From assembly GCA_001683735.1 (NCBI GenBank), contig LUGG01000007.1, forward strand, positions 1,612,001 to 1,676,000: 64,000 nucleotides of DNA. Direction: 5' to 3'. Both the position numbers and the translations under genes were made by a program. The DNA comes from Grifola frondosa. Taxonomy: Eukaryota; Basidiomycota; Agaricomycetes; Polyporales; Grifolaceae. This document shows positions 44,468 to 58,811 of the stretch, one piece after another. Within the stretch, counting starts at the first letter, position 1. Every line of letters begins with the position of its first letter. Under the pieces are notes generated by a model that did not search any database, was not told the DNA's origin, and saw only the letters and a list, made by a program, of their open reading frames with translations.

Positions 44468-45672
44468 ATGCCAGATACTAAAGCTAAAGTCGCACCCAAC
44501 AAGCTCGCCATGTCTCGCGCATTGGGAGCTGCGTTCCTCAATCACCAGGTTGAACAGCTCGAGAAGTCCGTTTCTAATGCTGGCTCCGGAGGCAACTGGC
44601 GCGAGCGCCGCAACCCCGACGCATGGCGTAACGACCCGAAGCGTGCCAATGTCAACATCAAGATTGCGAAGAAACGGGACATGCAGGGGCCTGAGCGGGA
44701 CTCTAGTGACGAGAAGGCGATGCGGTCGGAACGGGAGCATGGGCGCGAGGACTGGCATGGACCGAAGGATGCCGATGTGATCGTCGTCGATGCGAGCGTA
44801 CTCGTCCACGCTTTACCCCGGGTGAAGAAATGGTGTCGCGATGGACGAGAGGAGGTCGTCATTGTCCCTCTCGAAGGTGAGTCTCGCAATCTTGCGGAAC
44901 CTGTCGGTATTTACAGCATTTCGTCACGCCAGCTCTTAACACCCTTGACCTTCTGAAGAAGGGTACTAGTCCCCTCGCACAGCGCGCTCGTGCCGCCTCC
45001 CGCATCCTTGAGGCACAAGTGGGGACCAACCCTCGCATCCGCGTCCAGCAGGATGACGCCTTCGTCCTATGGGACAGCATCCCCTTCCGGGACCAGCCCC
45101 CCAACTCGCAAACCGCCTCCCCCGAATGGGTCCGCCGCATCATCTGCTGCGCCCGCTGGGAGACGGAACACGCCACTGATGGCGATGTGAAGTTGCAACG
45201 CAAACCCCGCATCGTGCTTGCCATCCTCTCTCAAGCTCCCGAGCTCGACGTCCCCGCTGTGGCGCCCGTATCGGCTTCGCCGGTTCCTCTCCCCGCCCCG
45301 CAGCCGAACAGATACGAGTCCCGCCTCTTGGGATCTCTGGTCGCAACTTGGGCGGCGAAAGCTGGGATTGAAGTGCTCGAGGTTGCCCCACCGCCACCTC
45401 CTGCCACCATTACAGACGCCCCACCCAAGGGACGCCGCTCTCCCGAGGAGGAGCGTACGAAGCGTGGTCAGGCGCACACTCGTGGACGCCGCAACTCGTA
45501 CAATAGAAACGGGGAGCGCAGCGCCGCCGCACCCGGAGCCCGCCCGGGGTCTGCGAGCTCTGGGCTAGTTGAGCGCCCACCCGCGGTGATGGCGATGATG
45601 GAGATGGTCGCACAGCCCAGTCGCGTTGTGCGTGTCCTCGCGCGCGGCGAGAAGCTCGAACCCGACTCATGA
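44468..45672 (+). CDS. PIN-domain protein (Nmd4/SMG6-like RNA decay factor)
   Basis: PIN domains are nuclease folds; single-PIN proteins such as Nmd4 and SMG6 act with Upf1 in nonsense-mediated decay. After the ATG (44468) comes a leader with LAMSRALGAAFLNHQVEQLE and a charged region. The PIN fold starts with DADVIVVDASVLVHALPRVK (about 44768-44825), whose Asp corresponds to the first metal ligand, then EEVVIVPLE, an intron, then LNTLDLLKKGTSPLAQRARA with ASRILEAQV (44938-45020) and DDAFVLWDSIPF. The C-terminal half is Pro/Arg-rich with KGRRSPEEERTKRGQ and ends with VVRVLARGEKLEPDS. I infer the decay role from family resemblance; catalytic competence needs the other acidic residues, which I could not all place. 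Confidence 0.78.
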
Positions 45673-46287
45673 AAGGTTCCTTGTGGCGAATATACTCGCG
45701 ACTATCAGGTCAGTACTTCAATATCCTCCTGTCATGACGTTCGCTGAAGTTAAGGTTACAGACGGCACATTGAGACCGAGATGAACCCCGGCAGAGCATT
45801 AGATGAACTTGTTCCGGCCTGCACTTGCTTGGATGCAAGTGTGCAGACGGATATGGTTCAACGGTTCGGCGAGCACTCCGTGCATGTGCATAAGCAGTGA
45901 CTTCGCCCGGACCGACTGGTATACGGCGATTGTAAGGGCGATCTGGATCAGATGCGAACGAGGATACCAAGCTGTTCGATCTCCGGTATGGATTCAGTGG
46001 ATTGTTGACATTCGCGCATGGGAGTCCTGATGATCTCCTCCCCTTCTTGATTTGCACCCCCAGCTGCTCTAGCGTTCCCGGTCGGAATCTATGCGAACAT
46101 TTCTTATGACCTTTCCCCCTTTCCTCCATCTCTCCGTGTATGTTTTGGAATATATCATCGATGCGTTTCTACACCTACACTAGCTTACAGAACCCTGCAC
46201 TGCACCGCTATCGCAGGGCGTCATCGCTATGTTCATGAGTGGTCACTGAAGAATCAACAACACACCATTCATTGAAGACCTCTCTGT
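45673..46287. other. Convergent spacer between the PIN-domain gene and prefoldin 5
   Basis: The two genes end towards each other, so this should hold 3' untranslated DNA. Overlapping open frames at 45710-46129 (minus) and 45803-46030 (plus) show no domain. Confidence 0.45.
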
Positions 46288-46925
46288 TTATCCAGCTTTT
46301 GAGTCCTTCCCTGCCGGTTGCGACTGTAGCTTCATCTGGAGCACATTTATCAGGTAATTCATGTTATCCTGTTTCTTCTGAATGGTCTCCTGCAGTGCTT
46401 CGAGGTTCGTGCGGATGTAGTCAACCTTCGCTTCGTAATGCTTGAGTGCTTGTGCACGCGACTGCAATCGAGGAGTTCGTGATTACGAGCAGAGAAACGG
46501 TGAATAATTTCCCACCTTCTTCACATAGTATCCTGTCCCAACGTCTACAATGACATGGTCGACATCGCACAGCTTGCCCGGGACGTAGAGCGAGTTGGTA
46601 AGTGGCACGAGAATCGTCTTGTCTGCAAGCACACGCTCAGCACCCATGCCGGTTCTGTGCCTCTGTTACGCACCCTTGTTTTCCGACTTCACCTGACCCA
46701 CGTTCTCAATGCATGCTTTGAACTTCGCCTGTGCTTGTCGAAGCTGGGTGTACGAGTTCGACAGATGGCTGAGCTCCTGTGAGTGTTCCCGGTCCCATGA
46801 GCGTGGTGAGTTGTGAGGAAGTGACAATGCCGCACTTCTTCAAGCTGCCGTCGAACATCTGCGAGTTGGGGGATATCCAGATCAGTTACGTTGACCTGCT
46901 GGGGTTGTGCCGGGCTCGAAGTCAT
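46288..46925 (-). CDS. GIM5: Prefoldin subunit 5 (GIM5/PFDN5)
   Basis: Prefoldin is a hexameric jellyfish-shaped chaperone that hands nascent actin and tubulin to CCT. The protein begins [11 protein letters not shown] at 46925, then [16 protein letters not shown], the first coiled-coil helix. After introns the second exon restores the coiled coil with [14 protein letters not shown] sequence (46700-46740), and the beta hairpin region reads [19 protein letters not shown] with TGYYVKK (about 46515-46590), a very conserved prefoldin-alpha signature. The last exon is the second helix: [38 protein letters not shown] and [18 protein letters not shown]. The length is close to 155 residues, normal. 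An upstream in-frame ATG (46991) exists but would add an unlikely leader. Confidence 0.93.
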
Positions 46926-47230
46926 GATAACTTTAGTGAGGGGGGTATTCGAGCTTAGTAGATTAAGCAGAGCGTGACAACTACGTGACATACTGCCCGA
47001 TAATGAGTGTCACACAACAAAACGGTTCTTGTCGCTGTCGCCGCCGACGGTCTCAGCGTTCAGCGCTGCCTGTATCTTTGACGACAATCACGCCCCTCGT
47101 TCATGCTCATTTATTCAGGACTACTCCGACTTCTTTGAAGACCATTCCTTGTTTGATCACTCTACAACCTGTATCCAACTTCATTTCCGCGCTTTCTTAA
47201 ATATTCACCTTGCTGCGGACACACCGTGCT
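46926..47230. other. Short divergent promoter region between prefoldin 5 and the DENN gene
   Basis: C- and T-rich sequence without coding signal; probably the two divergent promoters. Confidence 0.45.
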
Positions 47231-49289
47231 ATGCACTCGTCCGATTCTCAGCAAAAGGTACCCCAGGATGTGGGTGAGCATCGGTTGTGAATTCTCTGCT
47301 GGACTTTGTGTTCACCGTCCCACACAGTCGCCATATTCCACACCTCCTTCCATCCGACCCAAGGCAACATCATTGACTGGTCGCTCAAGGCCAGCGATGG
47401 TACGCACATCTCTGCAAGCGTTGTACCTGGGCTTATACTGCATGCAGACCTAGACCTAACTCATGTAGAATTCAGCTGCCTCCCAAGCGGCTTGCATCTC
47501 ATAGACCGAGATGTTGTGTGAGACCTTCTGTTCATTATCTATGAATTCCCGCCTGACTACTTACAGTTATTTTAACAAGGGCGATCACCAGGGCGTGTGC
47601 ATCTTCCGTCGCAGAAAGACCGCCGAGCACGGCCACCGCGGGTTCCGCCTCTCCTCTCTAGGCATCCTTCTCGCCAAATCCCCCCGCCCTCGTCCCTGGC
47701 AGCATGTATCTGCGCTCAAGGCACTCGTAGAGACGATATACTCTTCGCTCGAAGACAGAGACGCCCTAGAGCCCGTCCACAGCGACTGGGACCCAGCACG
47801 CACGTTCTTCGAGGATCGCAAGGCGCGCCAACCAGACCTCGGCGGGACCGGCGAGTGGAAGGGCTGGAGCGCGGAACTAGATAGCGATGCGCCGGACTCA
47901 AATCCGACCATCCATTTGCCGCACATGCTGCGCATCCTCGGGCCGTCGTCGCTTACGCTGTACAAGCACATTCTCGCACGCCGGAGGATCCTCATCATCA
48001 CGCTGCCCCCCGTCGAGGCTGCATGTATCCTATGTCAGGTGGCTGCGGATATCTGCTATGAGGAGCAGGCTGACGGTGAGGGGAGCGCCAGTTCTGATGA
48101 CGAATCGCAGCGCCGGACCAAGGGCAAATGCAAGGAGGGCATGAAGGACTGGGAATGATCAACCTTAATGATCTAGACAGGTTGGAAGAGGAAAATAAGA
48201 GCGGACGCGGATGGATCGCGTGTACGACAGACTCTATTTTCCTGGACAAGCCCTCTTATTATTGACTTGCTATCGACCTGCGCTCATCGACACCCAACAC
48301 GCGGCCAGCGTTCTATGTTCCGAAACTGGTGGAGCAGCCGAATGGACGGGCACCATCATACCGAGTGTCGGGGTGCGATTTACATGGAGCGACGTTAAAC
48401 TCGTAAGCCAACCATTCAGTATTCGCGGTTCGAATCTCACGATGCCACCTGCAGTGGACAGAACTTGATCGCCTGTTGCAGCTCGACTCGGAGGATCAGG
48501 TTGAGGATTGCTGCGACCCATCGCCGCATGGCCCACCGGGATCGAGCTCGCGTGCGAGCGCGAACTCGTCATGGACGGACGTATGGCGCGTGTACGAGGA
48601 CGTCTGTGTATGTGTGCGGGGCTGTGGATGGGCGGTGGCGCGGAAGCCCTGTGTCAGCGTCCGCGTACGCGGGTCGTCACGGCGAATGGAGAACTGGGGC
48701 AGCATACGGCTTGACGGCGAGGACAACCTCGCGTTGCGTGCGCGGTCGAATCCGTACGTGCGCAGTGTGGGCCTTGGAATCGAAGGTGCCGACTTGCCAG
48801 ACTCCACCGCCGCCTCCGCCTGGACGCGCGCAGCGCGCCATGCGTCGGTCAAGTAATATGTCGGTGTGGACGTGGGTGAACGGGAAAGGTGACACGCAGA
48901 GCTCTCAGGAGTCCAGCGAGGAGCCCGCGGGGTCCGGTTCGGGATTCAAGACCGCTAGTTCAGCAGATGGCGCGGACGTCTCACCCGACGCAAGACGCGA
49001 CCGACAAATACTGACGACGATGGCGCTCCTGCAGACGTTCCACTCGAACACAACTACCATGCTTGCGCGACTCGCATACCTAATCGTGTTGAGGCAGCAG
49101 CAATCAACGCGGCGGTCTGAGGAGGTGGTGGTATTGACCCGAAGGACATCATGTCGTTTGAGCTGGCGCCCTTCAGTGGGCTGGATGCCCGGTTCGTCGA
49201 GTGGTTGGGGGACGAATACGGGGTGGTGTGAAGGTGCTGGTGCGAAGAGGTTGCGGGATCTTGTTGGGCTCGTACTTGGCTTCGGCTAG
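47231..49289 (+). CDS. DENN-domain protein of the LCHN/DENND11 (DUF2347) family
   Basis: DENN proteins are Rab guanine-nucleotide exchange factors or scaffolds in membrane traffic. Starting at 47231 the exons give VAIFHTSFHPTQGNIIDWSL (about 47330-47390), LDLTHVEFSCLPSGLHLIDR (about 47450-47510), then a large exon with FNKGDHQGVCIFRRRKT, GFRLSSLGILLAKSPRPRPW, an ALKALVETIYSSLE segment, HLPHMLRILGPSSLTLYKHI and PPVEAACILCQVAADICYE (47574-48062). This order is specific for the LCHN-type DENN module. Downstream segments are broken into short frames (MINLNDLDRLEEENKSGRGW, then WIACTTDSIF, about 48150-48240) with a Ser/Glu-rich linker near 48900 and a C-terminal RDLVGLVLGFG at the stop. Several frame offsets in 48150-49250 reflect introns and probable base losses; I did not resolve all of them. 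Confidence 0.85.
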
Positions 49290-49425
49290 GGAGCTGTACA
49301 AGAGTCTCTTTTATTTAGCATGGACACTGCTATGTTGATACCCACTGTGTTACTATTTCCTCCGTTAGTTAAGGACAGAAAAAAACTGAATTTAAGGGCA
49401 TTATGAGCATAGTGAGAGTTGAATC

Positions 49426-49431
49426 AAAAAA
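49426..49431 (-). terminator. RNA polymerase III terminator (T6 on the minus strand)
   Basis: Six A residues on the plus strand, four bases past the acceptor end of the minus-strand tRNA-Gly gene. Confidence 0.85.
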
Positions 49432-49434
49432 CGT

Positions 49435-49515
49435 GCAAACGCCGGGAGTCGAACCCGGAGCTAGGCCACTTGCTATCCATGGGAAGACCCAATGTTACCG
49501 CTACACCACGTTTGC
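49435..49515 (-). tRNA. tRNA-Gly(CCC) with an 11-nt intron
   Basis: On the minus strand the sequence is identical to the tRNA-Gly at 1407-1476 over all 70 mature positions but has 11 extra bases (TGGATAGCAAG) between positions 37 and 38, the standard place for eukaryotic nuclear tRNA introns. The boundary could slide because TGG flanks both sides of the insertion. Splicing by the tRNA endonuclease is expected to give the same mature tRNA as the other gene. Confidence 0.95.
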
Positions 49516-49658
49516 TTCTCATATGGCTTACATTCTATATATATATCCAAATTCTTCACGTTAGATTCCGATTTCCCGGCTAAAATTCTTGATCGAAAGT
49601 TCACTCTTGCTACTCACCGGTCATCACAGTGAGCCCGCCTGTCCTTTCGCTGGCGAAA

Positions 49659-52738
<3,080 letters not shown>

Positions 52739-53516
52739 ACCAATATAGTATAACACCTCACTAGATGTACTCTATACGTCCACCCTCACCACTTCGTTCA
52801 TCGCTTCTTATTTCACGGGTGCAGCTCCGAATTAAGGCGCATTGTACGTGCCGTGACAGCGCAGCCAGGATGGAGTGCTATTCAAGTTCAAGTTCTGCCG
52901 ACTTTGGTGTATGCGCTGCTTGAGCACCACGAAGTCCGGGCCCCCGGGGTAAATCGCATACATTAACCATCCTGAACACAAACTGTCTGCTGCCCCTAGC
53001 TTTCTCTCATTATCGTAAGCTTCTGGTGTATACGGAAGCGTCAGCCGCAAGAATCCTAGTCTCCCGTAGGCATGCCCTTGCTTTGCCCTTTGCTTGACAA
53101 GGGTTCTCACCAAGGCATAAGTGAGAACCGGCCAACCTCATTGGCCAGCTCCATATACCATGTCACGTGACGCTTTGCGTGCAAGCAAGGGTTCAGCCGA
53201 GGCTGTCCGAATACCATTCAGTGAGTGATCTTTTTTAGATGGGAGGACAGATAACTCATAATAAGCAAGAGTGCATAGTGATTCGATTCGTTTGACACGA
53301 GGTGCAGATGGTTTCAGAGCGGTTTGAAGCCTTGAGTCGTCCGGTGGTACCCAAGAAATCACTCCTAGCTCTCAAAGTTAGGAGAAACGGAGGATTCCTA
53401 ACTAGTAACATTCCAGTTCAGACTGGGTTCTCCGGACGGGAGCAACTTTTTGGTGACTTATGGGGGTGGAGAAACATCCGGCGAGCCACAACATACACTC
53501 ATCGCTTCCTCAGCCT
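52739..53516. other. Spacer with one unassigned minus-strand frame
   Basis: A minus-strand frame from about 53113 to 52832 reads WLMYAIYPGGPDFVVLKQRI and then HQSRQNLNLNSTPSWLRCHG, with ordinary amino-acid usage. I recognise no family, cannot place splice sites and so do not call a gene. The rest is intergenic. Confidence 0.35.
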
Positions 53517-54496
53517 ATGGCGTCCATTCTAGTATTTCACGAACCAACATTCTCGAGGAGAAGCGTCGTAGTTCGCGAGCTCAAGCGAGTGGACGACCTC
53601 AAGAGTACGCTCAGGCTGGACATCGTTGACGTGGAACCCGTGCACGAGGGAAACTGCTACATCTACTATGGAAACTTGATCGTCGAAGACAGGCCTTCGC
53701 GAAAAGTTGTGTGCAAAGTGGGCTACCTCCGATCGGCTTCCTTGCGGTTGCAGAAGGAAGCAGGCTTCTACGCGAAGGAACTGAAGGAATTCCAAGGGGA
53801 CACAATACCCGTTTGCTATGGACTTTTTTCGGGAGAAATGGAAGAGGGGACTGCTTCTTGCCTTGTCACTGAGTATTGCGGCGAGATGATGAAGTGCCCT
53901 TTGTTCGGGATGGATTGGGAATTTAAGTGAGTTCTATTCTGAGATTGATAACCCTATCACGCACTGACTATATCTCATAGGCAGAAAGTTATCCAGGCTT
54001 TGGTCGACATCCATTGGGCGGGTGTGAAGCACAACGACTTCTCGGAGCGTAACATCGTAGTGAACAGCGATAATCAACCTTTTATCATCGATTTCGACCA
54101 TGCTGAGCCACACGAGTGCGGCTTGACCATGTCAATCGAGTTCCATACCCAGGAGCCTGATCCTGACGAGCTTGGCTGCCTCGAGCTGTATAAAGTCACA
54201 AACAACTCTGGCGCCTGGTTTCCTCGTGAGTCAGATAGGTTATACATTGAGGTTCCAATGCTAATCGCCATCATCTGGCCTCTAGGGTACATTCGCTACA
54301 TGCACGCGGATGTGCCGGTCGCATGGGCGTTGGACGGACCAGAACGTCTCGCCAATGTGGTGAGCCCAGCCTCACCAGGGTACAACCGCGATTTTGTGTT
54401 GAAGAGGCGGTCCGAGCTCTCAAAAAATTCGACAGGTATCTCGATAGGAGATTTACTTGTGAATGGAGAGATATCCCGAGTGCAGAAGGTGACTAA
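53517..54496 (+). CDS. Protein-kinase-like (RIO/APH-type fold) protein of unknown role
   Basis: A kinase-fold protein distinct from classical Ser/Thr kinases. The ATG at 53517 starts MASILVFHEPTF. A VVCKVGYLRSASLRLQKEAG segment (about 53707) has a Lys and a Glu where kinases bind ATP. The catalytic loop reads KHNDFSERNIVV (about 54028-54060; His-Asn-Asp with a later Asn) and the metal motif is IIDFDHAEPHE (about 54085-54115), DFD in place of DFG. Introns lie at about 53930-53980 and 54223-54285. After GYIRYMHADVPVAWALDGPE the end is best read in a second frame as EEAVRALKKFDRYLD with a stop at 54496; one T in a run of five near 54393 seems lost. Substrate and pathway are unknown; lineage-specific kinase-like proteins of this type are common in Agaricomycetes to my recollection. 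Confidence 0.75.
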
Positions 54497-54848
54497 AATA
54501 TTGTGCAGCTGCACAATATTGATTCCCATAGCTGGTAGCAGTCATTTAGTATATCTATTGGCATGACATTTTTGTAGATACATAATCAACTTCGTCTGAT
54601 ATTTTTGCCCATCATACCTCACTATAAGCATATTTTTGGACTTTCCTCTTCATCAAATTGATGTGTCTATATGCGTCGACCTCTAGGTTCTGAACATTCG
54701 GTAGCCTCTTGGAATGTGTTTCACGTTCTAACTGACCAGGGGGGAGGGGTATATCCGACTTCCAGCCGCAACATAATAAATCATTTAGAACGTATACACT
54801 AAAACGCTACCACACAAGAGTGCCTGTTAGCCTCCAACGACAGTACCC
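54497..54848. other. Convergent spacer between the kinase-like gene and SEC13
   Basis: T-rich sequence (54560-54780) without coding signal; likely both 3' untranslated regions. ATTGTGCAGC-TGCACAAT near 54500-54520 forms a 10-bp perfect inverted repeat that could form an RNA hairpin at the 3' end of the kinase-like transcript. Confidence 0.5.
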
Positions 54849-56193
54849 CTAACTTGTCATATCGCTGACGCACTCCCACACGCCTTTGAGGTTCTCCTTC
54901 CAGAGTGTCACCTTGCCGTCGCCACAGCTAACTGCAAGAATGTTGCCCGCGAGACTCCACGAGACGCGCCAAACAACGTCGGGGAACTTGCCGGCAGGTG
55001 CGGGGGCGCCGGTCGTAGGCGAGACGGACGCGGAAGAGGGATCGAGCGCCGTCTTCACCCATGGTGAGGTCGGCGTGTCTTTCGTCCAGATAAGGACGGT
55101 CTTGTCCTGGTGTACCCACACACGTTCATGTGTCGCTGAACAGGACTGGCCGACAATTAAGACGTACCTGAGAGGCAGTGGCGATGTAGCTCCGCGCGAG
55201 CCCGATATTCGGTGCCCACGCAACATCCCTCACCCAATCTGTATGTCCTTCGAGCACCTCTTCCTCTACCCACGACTGCGATTCATCCCTGAATCCCCAA
55301 ATCTTGACGAGGTTGTCGCAGCCGGCGCTCGCGAAGCGCTTGACGCTTTGGATGGATACGGGCTGCTGTCCCGGAATGGTGTTGCTGGGCTGCGGGACGA
55401 TGAGCGAGCCCGGTTGCACGGCAGGTGCCCATGAGACGGCGTTGCATCCGATGGCGTGGCCCTCGAAGACGTCCGCGCCCCATTGTCCGTCATCTACACA
55501 AGGAGATACACTAAAGCGCTGCTAGAAACATGACGGGTAGGTGTGCGCACTTTTGAACGTGAGGACGGAAATCGTGCCGTCTGAAGATGCGCATGCGAGA
55601 ATGGCACCTAGCTCATGCGGAGCCCAAGATACGGAGTTCACTTCGAGGCTCAGTGAGCACTAGGGATAGACCGAGGAATATGTGAATATGAAGGGTACCT
55701 GAAGCTTTGTGCAATGTATGCTCTTTGATTTTTGCCCACCCACCTGGAGTGGGGCCTTGTGCCGGTTGCTCCTTCCAGATGATGACTTTGCCGTCATACG
55801 AGCACGACGCGAGAATCTGGCCAAATTTCGGATGCGCCCACGCGACTTGCCAAACAGGACCTGTGTGTCTGAATGCAGCAGAAGTAAAAAATCAACCAAA
55901 TGGAGGATAGATGCAATCACTGTTCACCCTTTCAATGTATGACCTCCCGATCGTTGCGTGTCTCCGTCCACCACGTCAAAGACCTTCACGGTACGATCAG
56001 AGGAGCACGTTGCGAGTCGTTTTCCGTAATAGTCTAGTTGAGCATCATGCTGCACACGACTTCAGCGCATGTCATTTGAGAGGACGCAGAAACGTACAAT
56101 CATATCCTCATGGGACGTCTCTATTGGTATTGGTTCTGAGGCATTTGTGGACGGCTTACAAGATGTTAAAAAAGAGGATGGCTCCCGTGACAT
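54849..56193 (-). CDS. SEC13: SEC13 WD40 protein (COPII coat and nuclear pore)
   Basis: Sec13 is a WD40 propeller that pairs with Sec31 in COPII vesicles and with Nup145C in the nuclear pore Y-complex. From the ATG at about 56193 the protein reads ETSHEDMI, then [20 protein letters not shown] and KVFDV (about 55960-56050). Further blades: [20 protein letters not shown] and [13 protein letters not shown] (about 55765-55865), [20 protein letters not shown] and [11 protein letters not shown] (about 55550-55640), [44 protein letters not shown] (about 55210-55245), [10 protein letters not shown] and [20 protein letters not shown] with [15 protein letters not shown] at the end. The order and the final blade match Sec13 well. 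The first exon is uncertain because the leader [11 protein letters not shown] is unusual. It is divergent from the S1/P1 nuclease. Confidence 0.94.
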
Positions 56194-57085
56194 TCTACTC
56201 ACCATGTCGAACAATATGCGCACTGTGAGACGGGATGCTGTGCTATAAGTTGGGAAAGGCAGACACGACTGTGCTGAAGGGCGCGGCGAGATGCCACATC
56301 GCAGCGACATCACGTGACATCACGTCCAGGTTTGGCGACGTGTCCTGACTCCTCAGTCCTGGGACCTGCTGCCTGCAATCATTCTGATTTCTCGGACCTC
56401 CTTCTCGCAATATGTTTCGAACGAAAACAAATTTGAGCCGCAATTCTACAGGTTAATCACACACAGACTAAGCAGTGAGGATTCCCAGTAGGTCACACCC
56501 TATGCTACCCGTCACTCTGATATGGCGTCACGCACAGTTGAACGGCATTAGGTTACTACTATCGACTTCAAGGTCCATTATTCTCTCGGTACTTAGAACT
56601 GGAGATGCTCACGAGTTATTACGCGGGCAGATCAGTTGGTCTCTTCTGAAGGAATAACGCGAGTTCCCTGGCTTGTATCTACCTTGGTCAAGGCCTATCA
56701 GCCGATTCTCCCCAAGTTGGTCTTGACTGCCATATGCGATGCAACTGTGTTTCACCTGAGGATGCTATAACTGTCTGGGCTTTGTTTGTCGGCTTCTCCA
56801 GGTCTGTTCTCACTTCCGAGTATATTCCTTCGAAATCATATGGAACACTACTTTTCAGTCAATTTGAGCCAATCATGCGACGCATGCTGGAGGGACCAAG
56901 TGCACATGTGCCGATATTGATAGAAGAGTGTGGATCCTGATTGGAATCTGATGTGTCTGCATGGTCTTTACAAGCAATCATTGGGTCTCGCCTCATACCA
57001 CTGACGGGTTTGCTCGACGTATATAATGTGGAAGAGTGAGGGTGATGATTGTAGTGGAATTTCACCGCAGACACCTCTAGACAGC
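56194..57085. other. Divergent region between SEC13 and the S1/P1 nuclease
   Basis: No gene is supported; open frames up to 75 codons lack features. The nuclease TATA box (57020-57026) is at the right end. It also holds the SEC13 promoter at the left end. Confidence 0.5.
57020..57026 (+). promoter_or_regulatory. TATA box (TATATAA) of the S1/P1 nuclease gene
   Basis: TATATAA lies 60 bp before the ATG at 57086, a usual distance for a basidiomycete core promoter. Confidence 0.6.
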
Positions 57086-58811
57086 ATGCTATCGATTCTT
57101 TATGGTGTGTTCGTCTTAGCATCTTGCGTCAACCGCGCTGCTGCGTGGGGCGCACTGGGACATGAGACCATTGGGTGAGCACGTCCGATATGCATATCTT
57201 ATCTCTCACCTATTGATAAACTATATAGTTATGTTGCCCAACAGGTAAGAATTCAGATGTGACCCGCTACACAATCGGCATCGTAATAATACCCTGTCTC
57301 ATTGTCATCAGTTTCTCGCTCCCAAGGCGCTAGCATTCGTACAGTCTTCTTTAGGTTCTACATATAATTCTTCTCTCGGACCTGCTGCCACAGTAAGCAT
57401 GTCCTCCCTCATGGTCCATGGATCGAGCTGAACTTGTTGTACTTCAACCTGTAGTGGGCGGACAACGTCAAATACGAGACTGCTTACGAATGGTCTGCTC
57501 CCCTCCATTTTGTCGATGCGGAAGGTATCTTAGTTTTGTCAGATTCAGTCGAAGATTTCCTTACACTTTCGATTTATTCTTCAGATTCACCCCTTACGGG
57601 CTCTTGCTCAGTCTCGGAGTCGCGTGACTGCGGTGACGGGGAATGCATTTGTATGCTTGCTACCCTATGTCCTTCTGAACCTTTACACAATAAGCGTCAC
57701 AACAGTGACGGCCATTGCCAATTATACCACTAGGGTTGCCGAGACATCCTTGAGCGCTACACAGAGGCAGGAGGCTTTGAAGTTCTTAGGTGTGTGCATT
57801 GCACTGTAAAGTGGATAATCGAAGCTTATCAGATTGAGTGTAGACCACGTACGCACACGGCTTCGTCTGAACGCAATTGAGTCTAATTTCAGTACAGTTC
57901 CTCGGAGACATTGGTCAACCGCTCCACGTCGAGGTTTGCTATGATCCATTGGACGCGGTCATATTACGTTGACTTCTATACACGTAGGCATACGAAGTTG
58001 GCGGCAATGATATTTCGGCCAAGTGCTCCGGTTCGAGCACAAATCTGCATGCCGTAAGAATTCATATGATCTCCTTTTTCCCCTTCAATATTGATTCTTT
58101 TGTTCTGGCATATCAGGCTTGGGGTGAGAATAGCAGTCACAGTCAGCTATGATGACGCTGCTGATGCATTCTCCTTGTAGACACTGGTCTGGTAGAAAAG
58201 AACATCGACTCGAGCCATGGTGGTTCGCCTCAGACCTACGCCTCCGATCTTGTCGCAGAGATAAAGGCAAGAATAGACCGATCAGTTACCCCTCGACTTT
58301 AAAATGACGAGCTCTAACTACGCAGACCGGTTCTTACAAGTCTCTCACATCTGGTTGGCTCAGCTGCACTTCCACCACGGACCCTGCATCGAAGCGCTCT
58401 TTGGACTTGGGATCGCGTCTGGAAGCTGATGTATGGAGTTTGCTCGGCCGCGCTGAAGCAGCCACAATCACTCCACTGGCATACCCCCTTGTATGGGCAA
58501 AGGAGTCCAACGCCTATGACTGCGTGAGTACTTGATTTCACAAGGTGGCGCGACGCGCTGATTGGTGTCTTATGAACATACCCGTGCTCAGTCGGTCGTG
58601 TTCGGTTACACGAACGGTGAAGACTTGTGCACCAGCAGTTATTTCACACAGGCGGTGCCAGTGGTGCGTATCAACGTCATATTCAATCTTGTTGGAGTTT
58701 CTCAACGCAAACATGTGCTATATTTAGATCGACCTCCAAATCGCGAAGCAGGGTTACCGCCTTGCAGCGTGGCTCAATGTCATCTTTGACGGGGCTACTA
58801 ACCTCCCGTGA
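57086..58811 (+). CDS. Secreted S1/P1-type zinc-dependent endonuclease
   Basis: S1/P1 nucleases degrade single-stranded RNA and DNA outside the cell, using three zinc ions. The signal peptide MLSILYGVFVLASCVNRAAA ends exactly before WGALGHETIG: the mature N-terminal Trp and the following His are zinc ligands. Then FLAPKALAFVQS, ATWADNVKYETAYEWSAPLH with FVDAED (57395-57540; Asp and His ligands), RDCGDGECI, IANYTTRVAE, ALKFLVHFLGDIGQPLHVE (spliced, about 57777-57930), VGGNDISAKCSGSSTNLHAA with WDTGLVE (about 57995-58195), then AAWLNVIFDGATNLP at the stop. The two HF/LH helices carry the remaining His and Asp ligands. Many short introns interrupt it. Conserved Cys pairs are present. It is most likely for phosphate and nitrogen scavenging. 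Confidence 0.94.
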
